Below the pieces are notes generated by a model. It was not told where the DNA came from and did no database searches. It saw only the letters and a program-made list of their open reading frames with translations. A DNA stretch of 64,000 nt, taken from contig NZ_RHHM01000011.1 of assembly GCF_003846135.1 (NCBI RefSeq), positions 62,001 through 126,000 of the forward strand, given 5' to 3'. Position 1 is the stretch's first letter, and each line of letters opens with the position of its first letter. Position numbers and translations under genes: made by a program. Shown here one piece after another: positions 49,905 to 60,447 of the stretch. Source of the DNA: Erwinia psidii (GTDB lineage: Bacteria; Pseudomonadota; Gammaproteobacteria; Enterobacterales; Enterobacteriaceae).

Positions 49905-50559
49905 ACGCTGTGCTCCCAACCGGCTTTTGCAAAGTGAGTAAACGTTGTGCCTGGCAGATTTCTGCCGTGTCGTGACTGACAGAGATCGCCGCCATACCCC
50001 GCTCTTGTACCAAACTGCTAATTAATTGGTTAATAAGATTTTTGTTCTCTTCATCCAATGCACTGGTGGCTTCATCAAGCAGCAATACGTCAGGCAAAAA
50101 CTGCAAATTTCGCAACAGTGCTACTCGCTGTTTTTCGCCTCCTGAAAGCTGCTCAGGTTTCTTATCCAGTATCGCTACGGGCAGGTTAACCTGATGCAGC
50201 CAGCGCTTTATGACCATCACATCGACCTTTTTATGGCGGATCAGCCAAGGAAAAGCCAGATTGTCATGTACCGTTTCACCAAACAGCATTGGCGTCTGAA
50301 AACAGTAAGATACCTTCTGGCGGTATTTTTCCGGTGCGATCCCCTTCAGGGACTGACCGTTGAACAGGACTTCGCCGCCTGAGGCTGTCAGCAATGAGGC
50401 GAGAATCTTCAACAACGTACTTTTACCGCAGCCAGAGGGGCCCGCAACCAGCAGAACCTCCCCCGCGTTGATCGCGAGAGAAACAGGCTCCAGCAGCATT
50501 GTGTCATCCTGCATAAAAAAAATACTCTGTGCATTGAGCAGGGATAAAATGTTCGACAT
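49891..50559 (-). CDS. fetA: Iron exporter ATPase FetA
   Basis: This 222-aa ABC ATPase has Walker A GPSGCGKST, signature LSGGEKQR, Walker B VLLLDEATSALDE and switch histidine in SVSHD. It forms the exporter with the overlapping fetB. A 19-bp perfect inverted repeat lies 22 nt upstream of the ATG. A binding-protein gene lies upstream on the same strand, 90 nt away. Confidence 0.94.
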   Translation of the reverse strand: MSNILSLLNAQSIFFMQDDTMLLEPVSLAINAGEVLLVAGPSGCGKSTLLKILASLLTASGGEVLFNGQSLKGIAPEKYRQKVSYCFQTPMLFGETVHDNLAFPWLIRHKKVDVMVIKRWLHQVNLPVAILDKKPEQLSGGEKQRVALLRNLQFLPDVLLLDEATSALDEENKNLINQLISSLVQERGMAAISVSHDTAEICQAQRLLTLQKPVGSTAYASA

Positions 50560-50580
50560 GATTAAGCAGCCCGGAAGAAA

Positions 50581-50599
50581 TATTATCAGTGTGATAATA
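50581..50599. promoter_or_regulatory. Perfect inverted repeat upstream of fetA
   Basis: TATTATC-AGTGT-GATAATA forms a 7+5+7 perfect palindrome. The GATAAT hexamers are those of Fur boxes but are arranged outward rather than in the standard order. There is no T-run on the minus strand beyond it, so it is more likely an operator or promoter element than a terminator. Confidence 0.5.
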
Positions 50600-50649
50600 A
50601 CGCGATAAGGCGATAAAATATCACCTTTCGCTCAGGAAATGGCTGATGG

Positions 50650-51762
50650 TTATTTTTGTGTCGCTGAATAACTCAATATCACTTTCTCATCAGGAATTTT
50701 AGTGAAGCCTGAAATGATCTGGTGAAAATCGGCGGTGGGATTAAGAGTGCTGAACTGTGCCGGATAGAGATCCTTCGCCAGTATTTCCATGCCGATAATA
50801 TTATAGGGGTGATTATAGAAGTGATGATAAACGCCATAAACCTTACCGTCTTTCACCGGCGTAATTTGTTGCAGACCGTTACGGGCGATCAATTTATTAA
50901 AGGTGGCGGCCAGCCGTTGCGGTGAGGAGTTGTAACCAAACGGCAGTACATTTTTATTGGGACGGGCGGAACCGGACATAATATAAACATCCGGCCTCAT
51001 GGCGATGATCTTTTCCAGTGCGATAAATCCTGAAGCGCCGGGTAGCAGATCGGAACCGATATTTTTGCCTCCCACCGCTTCCACCAGCCCACCCCAGCCA
51101 TTATGACCGTGAGTGAAGCAGCAATTCTCACTGTTACCCGCAATAGGCTCGATAAATACCGTTGGTTTCTGCTTAATCCCGGCAATTTTTTGTTGCAGCG
51201 CATTCCAGTGCTGATGATAAAAATCCGTATAGGCTTTGGCATTTGCTTCCTGATTCAGGATTTGGCCCATCAGCGTGATGCTGTTGGCGGTGTTTTGTGC
51301 CGGGTGTAGCTCATAGTCAATAAACACCACCGGAACAGAAAGCTTTTGCAATGTTGTTAACACGCCGGTTTGTTGCAGAGCGGGCTTTGCCCGTAGCTGG
51401 GCTATCATCAGATCCGGCTTCTCTGCAATCACACTTTCCAGATTGACCTGCCCCTGATCGTTAAAACCCATATCAATAATTTTGCTGGCCTGCTGCCAGG
51501 TTTTCTCCAATACCGCCCAGGTTTGGGGGTCTTGTTTTTTCGGCAGATTATTCCAGGCCACCAGCCGTTTAAATGGATTTTCACGATCAAGTAGCGCCAG
51601 TGACATAATATCCCGGCCATCCTGCAGAATAATATGCTGTGGTTCCTGCCGGATAATAATCTGCTGATTATCCATATCGGTAACCTTTAAAGGATAAGTC
51701 GTTGCGGCACCGCTTGCGGATACAGTAAGCATAACCGACGGCAGCCAGCCATGAAATTTCAT
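50650..51762 (-). CDS. Periplasmic iron/siderophore-type binding protein
   Basis: This 370-aa protein is a TroA/FepB-like class III substrate-binding protein of an ABC importer. An N-terminal signal peptide (LPSVMLTVSASGAA) is followed by PLKVTDMDNQQIIIR and two lobes linked by a helix; PTVFIEPIAGNSENC and MRPDVYIMSG are typical segments. Such proteins carry iron chelates, haem or cobalamin. No permease or importer ATPase is encoded beside it, only the exporter fetAB, so it is an orphan component or its partners lie elsewhere. The ATG follows CATGGAGAAACTGC. Confidence 0.85.
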   Translation of the reverse strand: MKFHGWLPSVMLTVSASGAATTYPLKVTDMDNQQIIIRQEPQHIILQDGRDIMSLALLDRENPFKRLVAWNNLPKKQDPQTWAVLEKTWQQASKIIDMGFNDQGQVNLESVIAEKPDLMIAQLRAKPALQQTGVLTTLQKLSVPVVFIDYELHPAQNTANSITLMGQILNQEANAKAYTDFYHQHWNALQQKIAGIKQKPTVFIEPIAGNSENCCFTHGHNGWGGLVEAVGGKNIGSDLLPGASGFIALEKIIAMRPDVYIMSGSARPNKNVLPFGYNSSPQRLAATFNKLIARNGLQQITPVKDGKVYGVYHHFYNHPYNIIGMEILAKDLYPAQFSTLNPTADFHQIISGFTKIPDEKVILSYSATQK

Positions 51763-52239
51763 GCAGTTTCTCCATGAGAATAAAAATAACAGTAAGACGC
51801 ATTTGTGAATATACCGATAACGTTACACTATTTCATGCTGTTTACCGCGGCAACGGCGGACCGGACGAAAAGCCTTCAACGTAAAATTCAGTGAATCATT
51901 ACGTCCACTCCCGCCCGATACAGCGTTCAATTTTTCCCGTCGGCAGTCCCGTGCAGTATTCAGACTTTATTACACTGCAACTTATCGTTTTTTTGAATAA
52001 GGGTCGCGGTGAAAAATATAAAATCACCCCGCATAAACTCTGCGTAATGAGAGTGATGATATGGCTAACAACAGAGCCGGTATCGATGCTGGCATGAATA
52101 TATTCCCGCTGCCCATAGAGTCCACTTTAACCAGGGCAGACCTGCTATATTCCTTACTGATAAAAGTAATCGCTTTATAACAGCATCGCGCTCAACGTCC
52201 GGCTATGGACGGGTTTATACGTGAATGGCAGAGGTTTTT
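51763..52239. other. Divergent promoter region, no gene seen
   Basis: About 480 bp between the divergent binding-protein gene and budA. No convincing ORF is present. GTGTAACGTTATCGG and GTTATTTTTATTCTC near 51780-51830 (minus strand) only loosely resemble metal-regulator sites. Confidence 0.45.
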
Positions 52240-52938
52240 ATGAGTAAAATTTTCCAGTTTTCTACTCTTGGCGCGTTGATGGCCGGGCATGTTCAGGGGG
52301 AATGTCATCTTCGGGAACTGCTTGATTCACACGCTTTTGGACTGGGCTGCTCGGAAGCGATTAACGGTGAACTGACCATATTTCAGGGCGATGTCTGGGA
52401 AGCAACGGCCGGGAAACAGCCCCATCCACTGGATAAGCATTGTGTCCCTTTTGTGCAGATTACCACCTTCCATCCTGAGAAAACCTTCGGGGTGCGGCAC
52501 ATTACCCAGGACAATGCGGCTCTGTTGCTCAGGGAAAAAATCTCAGTACAGAATTTATTTTTGGCCGTGTGTATTGAGGCACAATTTAATGAGATGGTGA
52601 TCAGGCGTCCGCAGCCAACGGCAGACACAGAGCGGGACATCATTCAGATGGCCGACACCCAACAGGAAGACAGATTATTGAATATTACAGGCAGGCTGGT
52701 GGGATTCTGGACACCGGAACTTTACGGCCGTATTTCAGCTGCCGGTTTTCATTTTCATTTTATTGATGAAAAACAGAAGGTGAGCGGTCATGTCCTGTCG
52801 TTTCGGGCAGAAGAAGCCCGCATCAGCTGTGAAGAAAAACAGACTATCGAAATTACCCATCCTGACAGTCAGGAATATAAAAATCTTACCATCGATCTGT
52901 CAGCGCTGGATGCCATTATTTCCGGGGTGGAGAAGTAA
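52240..52938 (+). CDS. budA: Alpha-acetolactate decarboxylase
   Basis: This 232-aa cytosolic enzyme converts 2-acetolactate to acetoin. It starts MSKIFQFSTLGALMAGHVQG, and FGLGCSEAINGEL fits the family. The zinc ligands appear as the HxH pair in GFHFHFID and the histidine in SGHVLSF, with GFWTPELYGRIS just before. An upstream in-frame ATG at 52225 would add five residues; 52240 lies after AGAGGTTTTT. budB and budR are not adjacent, so acetolactate would come from the biosynthetic AHAS enzymes or a remote budB. Confidence 0.92.
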   Translation: MSKIFQFSTLGALMAGHVQGECHLRELLDSHAFGLGCSEAINGELTIFQGDVWEATAGKQPHPLDKHCVPFVQITTFHPEKTFGVRHITQDNAALLLREKISVQNLFLAVCIEAQFNEMVIRRPQPTADTERDIIQMADTQQEDRLLNITGRLVGFWTPELYGRISAAGFHFHFIDEKQKVSGHVLSFRAEEARISCEEKQTIEITHPDSQEYKNLTIDLSALDAIISGVEK

Positions 52939-53013
52939 AACATCAATTCCACACCCGGATACAGGATTGTAAGTGGCTATCCTGAGCAATGCTGCCGTAT
53001 TATAACGCCGTGG

Positions 53014-53054
53014 TTTTTCCGTCTGGGCGGCACAGAATGAATCGGACGGAAAAA
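53014..53054. terminator. Bidirectional terminator between budA and arnF
   Basis: TTTTTCCGTC, a loop of about 21 nt, then GACGGAAAAA. A/T runs on both sides of the stem serve the convergent genes. Confidence 0.6.
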
Positions 53055-53070
53055 CTGGCAAGGTTTTACC

Positions 53071-53457
53071 TCAGCGTTTTTCGCTGACAGCAGGCCAGCA
53101 CACCAGCAGCAGTCCGCTGAAGATCAGCATTACGCCCACCAGTTTGCCCCAGCTAAAGGTTTCGTTCAGCGCAGGCAGGGACAATGCAACCAGCCAGACC
53201 AGAACATAGCTCAAACTGAGTAGCGGATAGGCTTTGCTCATCGCCACCCGTTGCAGTGCCAGGAACCAGCACAGCATGGAGAGCGCATACGCCAACAGGC
53301 CGACAGCCAGTCCCAGAGCAGCAGGAGGCAGCTGTAGTAAAGCATCGCAAAACAGCGACAGCTCGCTGATGGCGGGCAGATGCATCATCGACCAGCGCAT
53401 CAGTAACTGTGCACCACTAACTAACAGCACGCTGCACAACGCCAGAATAATCCCCAT
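53071..53457 (-). CDS. arnF: Ara4N-undecaprenyl flippase subunit ArnF
   Basis: This 128-aa small multidrug resistance-like protein has four membrane helices, beginning MGIILALCSVLLVSGAQLL. With ArnE it flips 4-amino-4-deoxy-L-arabinose-phosphoundecaprenol across the inner membrane. ATG 53457 overlaps the arnE stop (ATGA). Longer frames to 53634 are shadows of arnE. Confidence 0.93.
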   Translation of the reverse strand: MGIILALCSVLLVSGAQLLMRWSMMHLPAISELSLFCDALLQLPPAALGLAVGLLAYALSMLCWFLALQRVAMSKAYPLLSLSYVLVWLVALSLPALNETFSWGKLVGVMLIFSGLLLVCWPAVSEKR

Positions 53458-53789
53458 CAGGCATACACTCCCATCACGGCTACCCCCAGCACAATCAGAC
53501 AGATGCCCAGCCAGCGGCGCGATGATACCGGTTCCTGCCAGAGCCAGCGTGCGGCAAGCACGACCAGAATGAAGTTCAGACTCAGCATCGGATAAGCCAC
53601 TCCGACTGGCACATGTTGTAACACACGCAGCCATATCAGCATGGCGCTGCCAAGCAGCAGCACACTCAAGCCAAGCCAGAATAACAGGTGCTTTTTTCCC
53701 TTAAGCAGACCATGGTGAGCCGCCTGTTTCTGACACAACTGACCGCCACAGCTCAACAAACTGGCCAACACTACCAGCAGCATATTCAT
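53457..53789 (-). CDS. arnE: Ara4N-undecaprenyl flippase subunit ArnE
   Basis: This 110-aa partner of ArnF has four helices (MNMLLVVLASLLSCGGQLCQ; VPVGVAYPMLSLNFILVVLA). It overlaps arnT and arnF by four bases each, which suggests tight translational coupling of the last three operon genes. Confidence 0.93.
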   Translation of the reverse strand: MNMLLVVLASLLSCGGQLCQKQAAHHGLLKGKKHLLFWLGLSVLLLGSAMLIWLRVLQHVPVGVAYPMLSLNFILVVLAARWLWQEPVSSRRWLGICLIVLGVAVMGVYA

Positions 53790-55447
53790 GGCGTCTGATT
53801 GTACTGGTACATAACCAGCCTTCCCTGCCGGTAACTGAAGTCTGCCCTGGGTAAGCCACGCTCACTGTTCTGCTCGCTACGCGACAACAACAGAATCAGC
53901 GTGACTCGGCCTTCATGGCGATGCTTTTCCAGCCACTGAGGAAAATCCGTGTCCGAAACAAATTTATCCTGCGCATCGGCATAGCTCAGACCATACTGCA
54001 CCTCACCGCGCTGCTGATAGAGCAGAATATCGCTGCGTTGCAGTTCCCATGCCAGCCCGGAAGCGATCCCCGGACCGTTCGCCAGCAGGAAGCGACTGGT
54101 GCCGATCTCGTTTTTCATCCCCTGAATAAACTGCTGCGGCTGTTTGGAGTCCACCACCCGATCCGGTATAACCTGCCCAACGACCAGAGCCAGTCCCAAC
54201 GGGCAACAGGCTGCCCAGACCCAGCGCGTCGTTGGTGCTTTAAGCGTAAGAAAACCGATCAGGCCCCACAGTAAAAAAGCGCTCCCCGCCAGCACCACTT
54301 TCAGTACTTCATGATGGCCATACAGGGGATGTTTTGATAACCCCCACGGAGCAAGGAAGCCGACGATGGTGATGACACAAAGCAACCCGAAAATCAGGTT
54401 GATCCACCCATTTGCCCACAGCGCTTTGCTTCTGCTCTGCACCAGTTGCATAGCCCGTCGTGCCATCAATGCGGCCAGTGGCGCAAAGCACGGCAAAATA
54501 TAGGTTGGCAACTTGCCTTTCGCGATGCTGAAAAACAGCAGCGGCATCACCACCCAGCTGAGCAGATAAAGACTGCCGCTGTTTTCATGCCGGTTACGCC
54601 AGCCGTTGTGCAACGCCGAAGGTAACAGCGCCAGCCACGGCAGGCAGCCAAGTACCAGAATGGGCAGGTAATACCAGAACGGCGCTTTGTGTTGCGCATT
54701 GTCTTCGGCAAAACGCTGAATATGTTCAACCCAGAAGAAGTAGTGCCAGAAGTCCGGCTCATGTTGTGCAATGGCTATCGCCCATGGGGTACTGATTATC
54801 ACCGCACCCGCCACCGCCAGCGGACCAAACTGACACAATTCTTTGAAACGTTTCTGCTGGATAGCCCAGGGAAGAATAGCCACTACTGGCACCGCCAGCG
54901 CCAGAAATCCCTTGGTCATAAAGCCCATACCGCAGGCCAACCCCATCAACAGCCAGGCCAGTACTTTTTTACCCATCGTCGGCGCATTCACAGCCCGCCA
55001 GTAGCCACACATCGCTGCCACCAGCCACAAGGTGATCATTGGATCGAGCACCGCATAGCTGCCAATGCCATAAACCAACAGGCTGGTGAGAAAAATGATC
55101 CCAGCTATCACTGCGGTGATACGACAGCACCAGATACGAAGCGTCAGCCAGTAAACCATCAGCGCCGTCAGGGTGATGGAGAAGACCGATCCAAAGCGCA
55201 CCGCAAAATTATTGTGACCGAAAATTAACTGGCTGAGGTTATTAATCCAGTAACCCGCAACCGGCTTTTCAAAATATCGCAAATCGAGAAAATGCGGGAC
55301 CACCCAGTTTCCACTGGCCAGCATCTGACGGCTAATTTCTGCGTAGCGGGTTTCATCAGGTTGCCACAGGTGGCGAAATTCCAGTGGGATCAGATAGTAA
55401 AGAGAAAACAAAAGCAAAAGGAGAAAGCCATTTCTCATCATTTTCAT
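53786..55447 (-). CDS. arnT: Ara4N transferase ArnT
   Basis: This 553-aa GT83 integral-membrane enzyme moves Ara4N from the lipid carrier to lipid A in the periplasm. A long N-terminal helical part carries the DE/RYAE motif (LWQPDETRYAEISRQM) and further segments PTYILPCFAPLAAL; the C-terminal domain is periplasmic. The start may be at 55447 (MKMMRNG) or 6 nt later. It is 6 nt after arnD. Confidence 0.95.
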   Translation of the reverse strand: MKMMRNGFLLLLLFSLYYLIPLEFRHLWQPDETRYAEISRQMLASGNWVVPHFLDLRYFEKPVAGYWINNLSQLIFGHNNFAVRFGSVFSITLTALMVYWLTLRIWCCRITAVIAGIIFLTSLLVYGIGSYAVLDPMITLWLVAAMCGYWRAVNAPTMGKKVLAWLLMGLACGMGFMTKGFLALAVPVVAILPWAIQQKRFKELCQFGPLAVAGAVIISTPWAIAIAQHEPDFWHYFFWVEHIQRFAEDNAQHKAPFWYYLPILVLGCLPWLALLPSALHNGWRNRHENSGSLYLLSWVVMPLLFFSIAKGKLPTYILPCFAPLAALMARRAMQLVQSRSKALWANGWINLIFGLLCVITIVGFLAPWGLSKHPLYGHHEVLKVVLAGSAFLLWGLIGFLTLKAPTTRWVWAACCPLGLALVVGQVIPDRVVDSKQPQQFIQGMKNEIGTSRFLLANGPGIASGLAWELQRSDILLYQQRGEVQYGLSYADAQDKFVSDTDFPQWLEKHRHEGRVTLILLLSRSEQNSERGLPRADFSYRQGRLVMYQYNQTP

Positions 55448-55453
55448 ACAAAA

Positions 55454-56347
55454 TCACTCAATGAATTGCTGACATCCAAGCCATCCTTCACGACCAGGAA
55501 GGCTACCACGGACAATTTTTCCTGTCGGCAGGCTGGAGAGATCGTCAGGTAACAGCTCACTCAGCGGGCAAAACTGGATCCCCGCCTGCTTCGCCATCGT
55601 CAGCAGATCGCTGAACAGATCGCTCATCACTATTCCTTCCACCTCAGCATGGATTGTGTAAACCGGCGTACCGCGATCCTGACGGATCTGGTCGATGATA
55701 AAGGCATTAAAGTCCGCTTTACTGACCGTGGAGCCGACCACCTCGTCCCAGGTCGGCAGCGTCACCGGGATCTGGACAGTACCGGTGCTGCCGTCGCTTA
55801 GCAGCGGCAAAAATGGCGTGCTGCCACGGCAATCACTGTTGTAATGAAAATGAAACCCCTCTTTGGCATCGACGGTACGCCCATCGGCGCGCCAGCCCGC
55901 CACGGCGGAACAGGTAACAGGCTGCTCAGAGATCAGGCTTAAGGCATCCCGTCCCAGCCTGATTTGGCGCATCAACTGCTCTGGTGACCAGACACCCGCC
56001 CAGGTCTGCCAGGCAAAATGATCCCAGGCATGTAGCCCTACCTCATGATGATCTGCTGTGGCATTGATGACCTCTGCCAGCCCTTTGCCAATATTGCGTC
56101 CAGGCCAGGCCGTACCTGCCAGTAAGATATCCCAGCCGTAGAGTGACGCGGCATTGGAACGCAACATTTTCCACAGGAACTTCGGCTTCAACAAACGCCA
56201 CAAGTGACGCCCCATGTTATCGGGACCAACACTGAAGAAAAAAGTGGCCTGGGTGCGATGTAGACCCAAAATTTCCAGAAGTTTAGGAACACCATCACGG
56301 GTGCCACGCCACGTATCAACATCTATACGGAGGCCAACCTTTCTCAT
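55454..56347 (-). CDS. arnD: Ara4FN deformylase ArnD
   Basis: This 297-aa NodB-type polysaccharide deacetylase-fold enzyme removes the formyl group from undecaprenyl-P-Ara4FN. Motifs are [10 protein letters not shown] (metal-binding Asp) and [16 protein letters not shown] overlap with arnA. Confidence 0.95.
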   Translation of the reverse strand: MRKVGLRIDVDTWRGTRDGVPKLLEILGLHRTQATFFFSVGPDNMGRHLWRLLKPKFLWKMLRSNAASLYGWDILLAGTAWPGRNIGKGLAEVINATADHHEVGLHAWDHFAWQTWAGVWSPEQLMRQIRLGRDALSLISEQPVTCSAVAGWRADGRTVDAKEGFHFHYNSDCRGSTPFLPLLSDGSTGTVQIPVTLPTWDEVVGSTVSKADFNAFIIDQIRQDRGTPVYTIHAEVEGIVMSDLFSDLLTMAKQAGIQFCPLSELLPDDLSSLPTGKIVRGSLPGREGWLGCQQFIE

Positions 56348-58326
56348 TTACTCTCTTCCACGCCGTCAACGGTGCGCAGGAAGAAATCCAGCGTAGCGTC
56401 AATGGTTTTATCCATGGTGACGACTGGCGTCCAGCCCAGCAGACGTCGGGCGTTGCGAATAGCCGGTTTGCGGTGCTCAACATCCTGATAACCTTTTCCG
56501 TAGTAGCTGCTGCTTTCCACATCGCGGAAACCGGCAAAAGGTGGGAACTGATTACGTAGCGGATGACGTTCGAAGCTTTCCAGCAGTTGTTCCGCCAGCG
56601 ATTGGATGCTCGCTTCGTTGTCCGGGTTACCGATGTTGATGATCTGCCCATCGCAGTTATTGTTTTTGTTCTCAATAATGCGGAACAGCGCCTCCACACC
56701 ATCGCTGATGTCGGTGAAGCAGCGTTTCTGTTTACCGCCGTCAACCAGTTTAATCGGCGAGCCTTCTACCAGATTGAGGATAAGCTGGGTGATAGCGCGT
56801 GAGCTGCCAATCCGTGCCGCGTTGAGGTTGTCAAGGCGTGGCCCCATCCAGTTAAACGGGCGGAACAGCGTAAAACGCAGTCCTTCTTTATCACCATAAG
56901 CCCAGATCACCCGATCCAACAGCTGTTTGGAAACGGAATAAATCCAGCGCTGTTTGTTGATTGGCCCCACCACCAGGCTGGAACTGTCTTCATCAAAGTT
57001 CGGATCGGTACACATACCATAAACTTCTGAGGTGGAAGGGAAAATGATACGTTTTTTATATTTCACGCAGTCACGAATAATTTTAAGATTCTCTTCAAAA
57101 TCCAGCTCAAAGACGCGCAACGGATTTCGTGTGTATTCGATTGGTGTGGCAATGGCCACCAGCGGCAGGATCACATCACATTTTTTGATGTGATACTCAA
57201 TCCATTCTGAGTGAATGCTGATATCCCCTTCCACAAACTGAAAGCGTGGATGGCCCACGAAGCGGCTGATAGCATCAGAACCAATATCCAGACCGTAAAT
57301 ATCGAAGTTATCATCCTTCAGCAAACGTTCGGTCAGATGGTTACCAATGAACCCATTGACGCCGAGGATCAACACGCGGGTACGGCGTTTAATGGCCGAC
57401 ACCGGCTGATTTCTCAACAGTGCTCCACTGACCAGGCCCAACGTCTGTGCCAGCTGAGCTCCCTGCATGTAAACGCCATTCTCGCTTTGTCCGGTAACGA
57501 TTTCCAACGCGCCCTGGCCACAAGCCACAATAAGTGGGCTGACCGACAGCACCGTACCGGCTTTTGCCGCAGGCTGATCGTGACGAACCTTACCCTTCCA
57601 GACAAGGAATTTTGCTGAACCAACGTAGCCAAACGCGCCCGGCCACGGCTCCGTTACCGCCCGCACCAGGTTGTTGACAACCTCGGCGGATTGCGACCAG
57701 TCAATCCGACCATCCTCAGGTTTGCGGCGACCGACCACGGTAGCCTGGCTGTGATCCTGTGCCCGACCGGTAAGCTGGCCTGCCTTGAGCGCCGGCAGAC
57801 TGTCGGCCAGCAGCTGTTCCGCCGTGGCATTCAGTTTGCGATGCAGCGTCAGCGCATTATCGTCGGCAGCAATCAGCACCTTCTCCTGTGCCAGAATATC
57901 TCCGGCATCGGCGCGAGCGGTCATCCGGTGTAACGTCACGCCGGTTTCGCTTTCGCCATTGACCAACACCCAGTTCAGTGGCGCACGCCCCCGGTATTTT
58001 GGCAACAGTGATCCATGCAGGTTAAAAGCCCCGGACGTCGCACAATTGAGGATATCTTCACACAGCAAATTGCGGTAATAAAAAGAGAAAATCGCCTCCG
58101 GTGCCATTGTCCTGATGCGATCAACCCACAACGGGTGGTTAACGTCTTCAGGCGCAAATACCGGGATGCCAAAATCGGCAGCCGTGCGGGCTACTGAGGC
58201 AAAAAAAGGATTCTCTGCGGCAGAATCAGCGTGCGTAAAAATTGCATCAATCTGATAACCAGCCTTGACCAGCGCATTAATACCAATGCAACCAATATCG
58301 TGGTAGGCAAAAACAACGGCTTTCAT
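56344..58326 (-). CDS. arnA: Bifunctional UDP-glucuronate decarboxylase / UDP-Ara4N formyltransferase
   Basis: This 660-aa protein joins two domains. The N-terminal formyltransferase (about 1-304) carries the active [12 protein letters not shown] (Asn and His). The C-terminal SDR dehydrogenase (about 315-660) has [10 protein letters not shown] for NAD binding and [11 protein letters not shown] (Tyr-x3-Lys). Length equals E. coli ArnA. The start ATG overlaps the arnC stop by one base (TAATG). Confidence 0.97.
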   Translation of the reverse strand: MKAVVFAYHDIGCIGINALVKAGYQIDAIFTHADSAAENPFFASVARTAADFGIPVFAPEDVNHPLWVDRIRTMAPEAIFSFYYRNLLCEDILNCATSGAFNLHGSLLPKYRGRAPLNWVLVNGESETGVTLHRMTARADAGDILAQEKVLIAADDNALTLHRKLNATAEQLLADSLPALKAGQLTGRAQDHSQATVVGRRKPEDGRIDWSQSAEVVNNLVRAVTEPWPGAFGYVGSAKFLVWKGKVRHDQPAAKAGTVLSVSPLIVACGQGALEIVTGQSENGVYMQGAQLAQTLGLVSGALLRNQPVSAIKRRTRVLILGVNGFIGNHLTERLLKDDNFDIYGLDIGSDAISRFVGHPRFQFVEGDISIHSEWIEYHIKKCDVILPLVAIATPIEYTRNPLRVFELDFEENLKIIRDCVKYKKRIIFPSTSEVYGMCTDPNFDEDSSSLVVGPINKQRWIYSVSKQLLDRVIWAYGDKEGLRFTLFRPFNWMGPRLDNLNAARIGSSRAITQLILNLVEGSPIKLVDGGKQKRCFTDISDGVEALFRIIENKNNNCDGQIINIGNPDNEASIQSLAEQLLESFERHPLRNQFPPFAGFRDVESSSYYGKGYQDVEHRKPAIRNARRLLGWTPVVTMDKTIDATLDFFLRTVDGVEESK

Positions 58327-59306
58327 TATTTATCGTCCTCAGTGGAGGCGGAATGGGAAGAGTTGACTACTCGCTGAATAAAGTAACGGGGACGGGCGCG
58401 AACATCGTTGTAAATACGTCCAATGTATTCACCCAACAACCCCATAGCGACAAATTGCGCACCGATAAAAATAAACAGTACGGCAAAGAGCATGAACACG
58501 CCTTCAGCAGCCCACTGTGGACCAAAGAACAGGCGTAACGCGATCAACAGTAAAGAAAAAGCAAAACCGGCCAGCGCAATCATGCTGCCCACTACGCTGA
58601 GCATACGCAATGGCGTGGTCGTCAGGCAGGTGACAAGGTCATACATCAGATTTATCAGCCGCATCAGACTGTATTTAGAATCGCCAAATTCCCGTTCTGC
58701 ATGCAGTACCGGGATCTCAATAGCCCGGCGGGCAAAGGTGTTGGCAAGAATAGGAATAAACGTGCTGCGCTCATGACAATGCAGCATGGCATCAACGATA
58801 TGGCGACGATAGGCACGCAGCATACAGCCATAGTCGCCCATCGCTTTGCCAGTGGTTCGCTGAATCAAATGGTTTATCAGCCGCGAAGCCTTCTTACGAA
58901 ACCAGCTGTCCTGTCGGTTCTGACGCACGGTTCCCACCACGTCATAGCCTTCCTCTGCGGTGGCAACCAGACGCGGGATCTCCTCAGGTGGGTTTTGTAA
59001 ATCAGCATCCAGCGTGATGATCAAATCACCACTGACATGACTGAAACCGGCCATGATTGCCGAATGCTGACCATAGTTGCGGTTAAGCAGGATGGCAACC
59101 ACATGGCTCCCCTCTTCCTCTGCCGCAGCTACCAGCATCGCAGCAGAGTTATCGCTGCTGCCATCGTCGACCAGCAGAATTTCGTAATCCATCGGCAGCT
59201 GAGCACAGGCATCGCCGGTTCGACGGAGCAACTCTGGCAAACTTTCCTCTTCGTTGTAAACGGGGATTACTACGGAGACTTTATTAATAGATTGTTCAAC
59301 AGTCAT
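58326..59306 (-). CDS. arnC: Undecaprenyl-phosphate Ara4FN transferase ArnC
   Basis: This 326-aa GT2 enzyme loads Ara4FN onto undecaprenyl phosphate. It has the GT-A start [20 protein letters not shown], the metal motif [12 protein letters not shown] and two C-terminal membrane helices. ATG 59306 ([15 protein letters not shown]) overlaps the arnB 3' end by 11 nt; a start at 59327 is rejected. Confidence 0.96.
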   Translation of the reverse strand: MTVEQSINKVSVVIPVYNEEESLPELLRRTGDACAQLPMDYEILLVDDGSSDNSAAMLVAAAEEEGSHVVAILLNRNYGQHSAIMAGFSHVSGDLIITLDADLQNPPEEIPRLVATAEEGYDVVGTVRQNRQDSWFRKKASRLINHLIQRTTGKAMGDYGCMLRAYRRHIVDAMLHCHERSTFIPILANTFARRAIEIPVLHAEREFGDSKYSLMRLINLMYDLVTCLTTTPLRMLSVVGSMIALAGFAFSLLLIALRLFFGPQWAAEGVFMLFAVLFIFIGAQFVAMGLLGEYIGRIYNDVRARPRYFIQRVVNSSHSASTEDDK

Positions 59307-60447
59307 GAAATTTCTCAGCGATCTCACGCAGTGCAGCGATTACACGGCTGACATCGTCATCGGTCATTGTAGGAAATAATGGGATGGAGCAGATGCGCGC
59401 CGAGTTCCATTCGGTTGCAGGCAACGCAAGCGCCGGGAAGCGCTCACGATAATATTTTTGACTATGTGCCGCGCGAAAGTGCAATCCGGTACCGATATTG
59501 CGCGATTTCAATTCCTGCATCAGCTCATCACGTGTCAGGCCACAACGCGCGCTGTCGACGCGGATAATAAACAGATGCCAGGCATGTTGGTGTGACCATT
59601 CTGGCAGGGACAGTGGCAGGAACGGCGTGTCCTTAAGCTCACGCAGATAGCGCTTAGCAATATCCTGGCGACGGGCATTAAGCTGCGGCAGTTTTTCCAG
59701 CTGCACCAGGGCGATGGCGGCGTTGATATCCGCCAGATTATACTTGTAACCCGGCATTATCACTTCTGCCTGCGGCGCACGACCGTGCGTCTGACGGTCA
59801 AAGGCGTCAACGCCCAAACCGTGAAACTTCAGGCTGCGAATGCGGTGTGCCAGGGATTCATCATCCGTCACCACCAGTCCGCCCTCAGCGCAGGTCATAT
59901 TTTTGATGGCATGGAACGAGAAGATTGCCGTTCCCGTTCCGCCCACATGACGTCCCTTATAACAGGTACCGGCCGCATGAGCTGCATCATCAATTACCGG
60001 GATACCATAGCGCTTGCCGAGCGCATGAATGGCATCAATATCCGCAGGTGCTCCGGCATAATGCACCGGAAGAATCGCTTTGGTTCGGGGGGTAATCGCC
60101 GCCTCGATCAGTGCCGGTGTAACCATTAACGTATCGCGATCAACATCAACCATGACTGGCTCTGCACCCAGCAAAGCAATCATGTTGAGCGTCGAAACCC
60201 AGGTCAGCGAGGGAGAAATCACCTCATCACCGGGGCCAATACCAAGTGCCATCAGCGTTACATGCATACCCGCCGTGGCGGAGCTCACCGCAATCGCATA
60301 ACGATTGCCAGTCAGTTCACAGAATGCGTTTTCAAGTTGTTGATTTTTGGGGCCAGTAGTAATCCAGCCAGAACGGAGTACGTCACTGACCGCCGCCAGT
60401 TCGTCTTCACCCATTGCCGGACGGGAAAAGGGGAGAAATTCGGACAT
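59296..60447 (-). CDS. arnB: UDP-Ara4N aminotransferase ArnB
   Basis: This 383-aa PLP-dependent DegT/DnrJ aminotransferase has [20 protein letters not shown] as the family start and the PLP lysine in [15 protein letters not shown]. It is first in arnBCADTEF. An extended -10 TGGTATAAT lies at 60533-60541 on the minus strand, giving a leader of about 80 nt. No clear PmrA box was found around it. Confidence 0.95.
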   Translation of the reverse strand: MSEFLPFSRPAMGEDELAAVSDVLRSGWITTGPKNQQLENAFCELTGNRYAIAVSSATAGMHVTLMALGIGPGDEVISPSLTWVSTLNMIALLGAEPVMVDVDRDTLMVTPALIEAAITPRTKAILPVHYAGAPADIDAIHALGKRYGIPVIDDAAHAAGTCYKGRHVGGTGTAIFSFHAIKNMTCAEGGLVVTDDESLAHRIRSLKFHGLGVDAFDRQTHGRAPQAEVIMPGYKYNLADINAAIALVQLEKLPQLNARRQDIAKRYLRELKDTPFLPLSLPEWSHQHAWHLFIIRVDSARCGLTRDELMQELKSRNIGTGLHFRAAHSQKYYRERFPALALPATEWNSARICSIPLFPTMTDDDVSRVIAALREIAEKFHDC

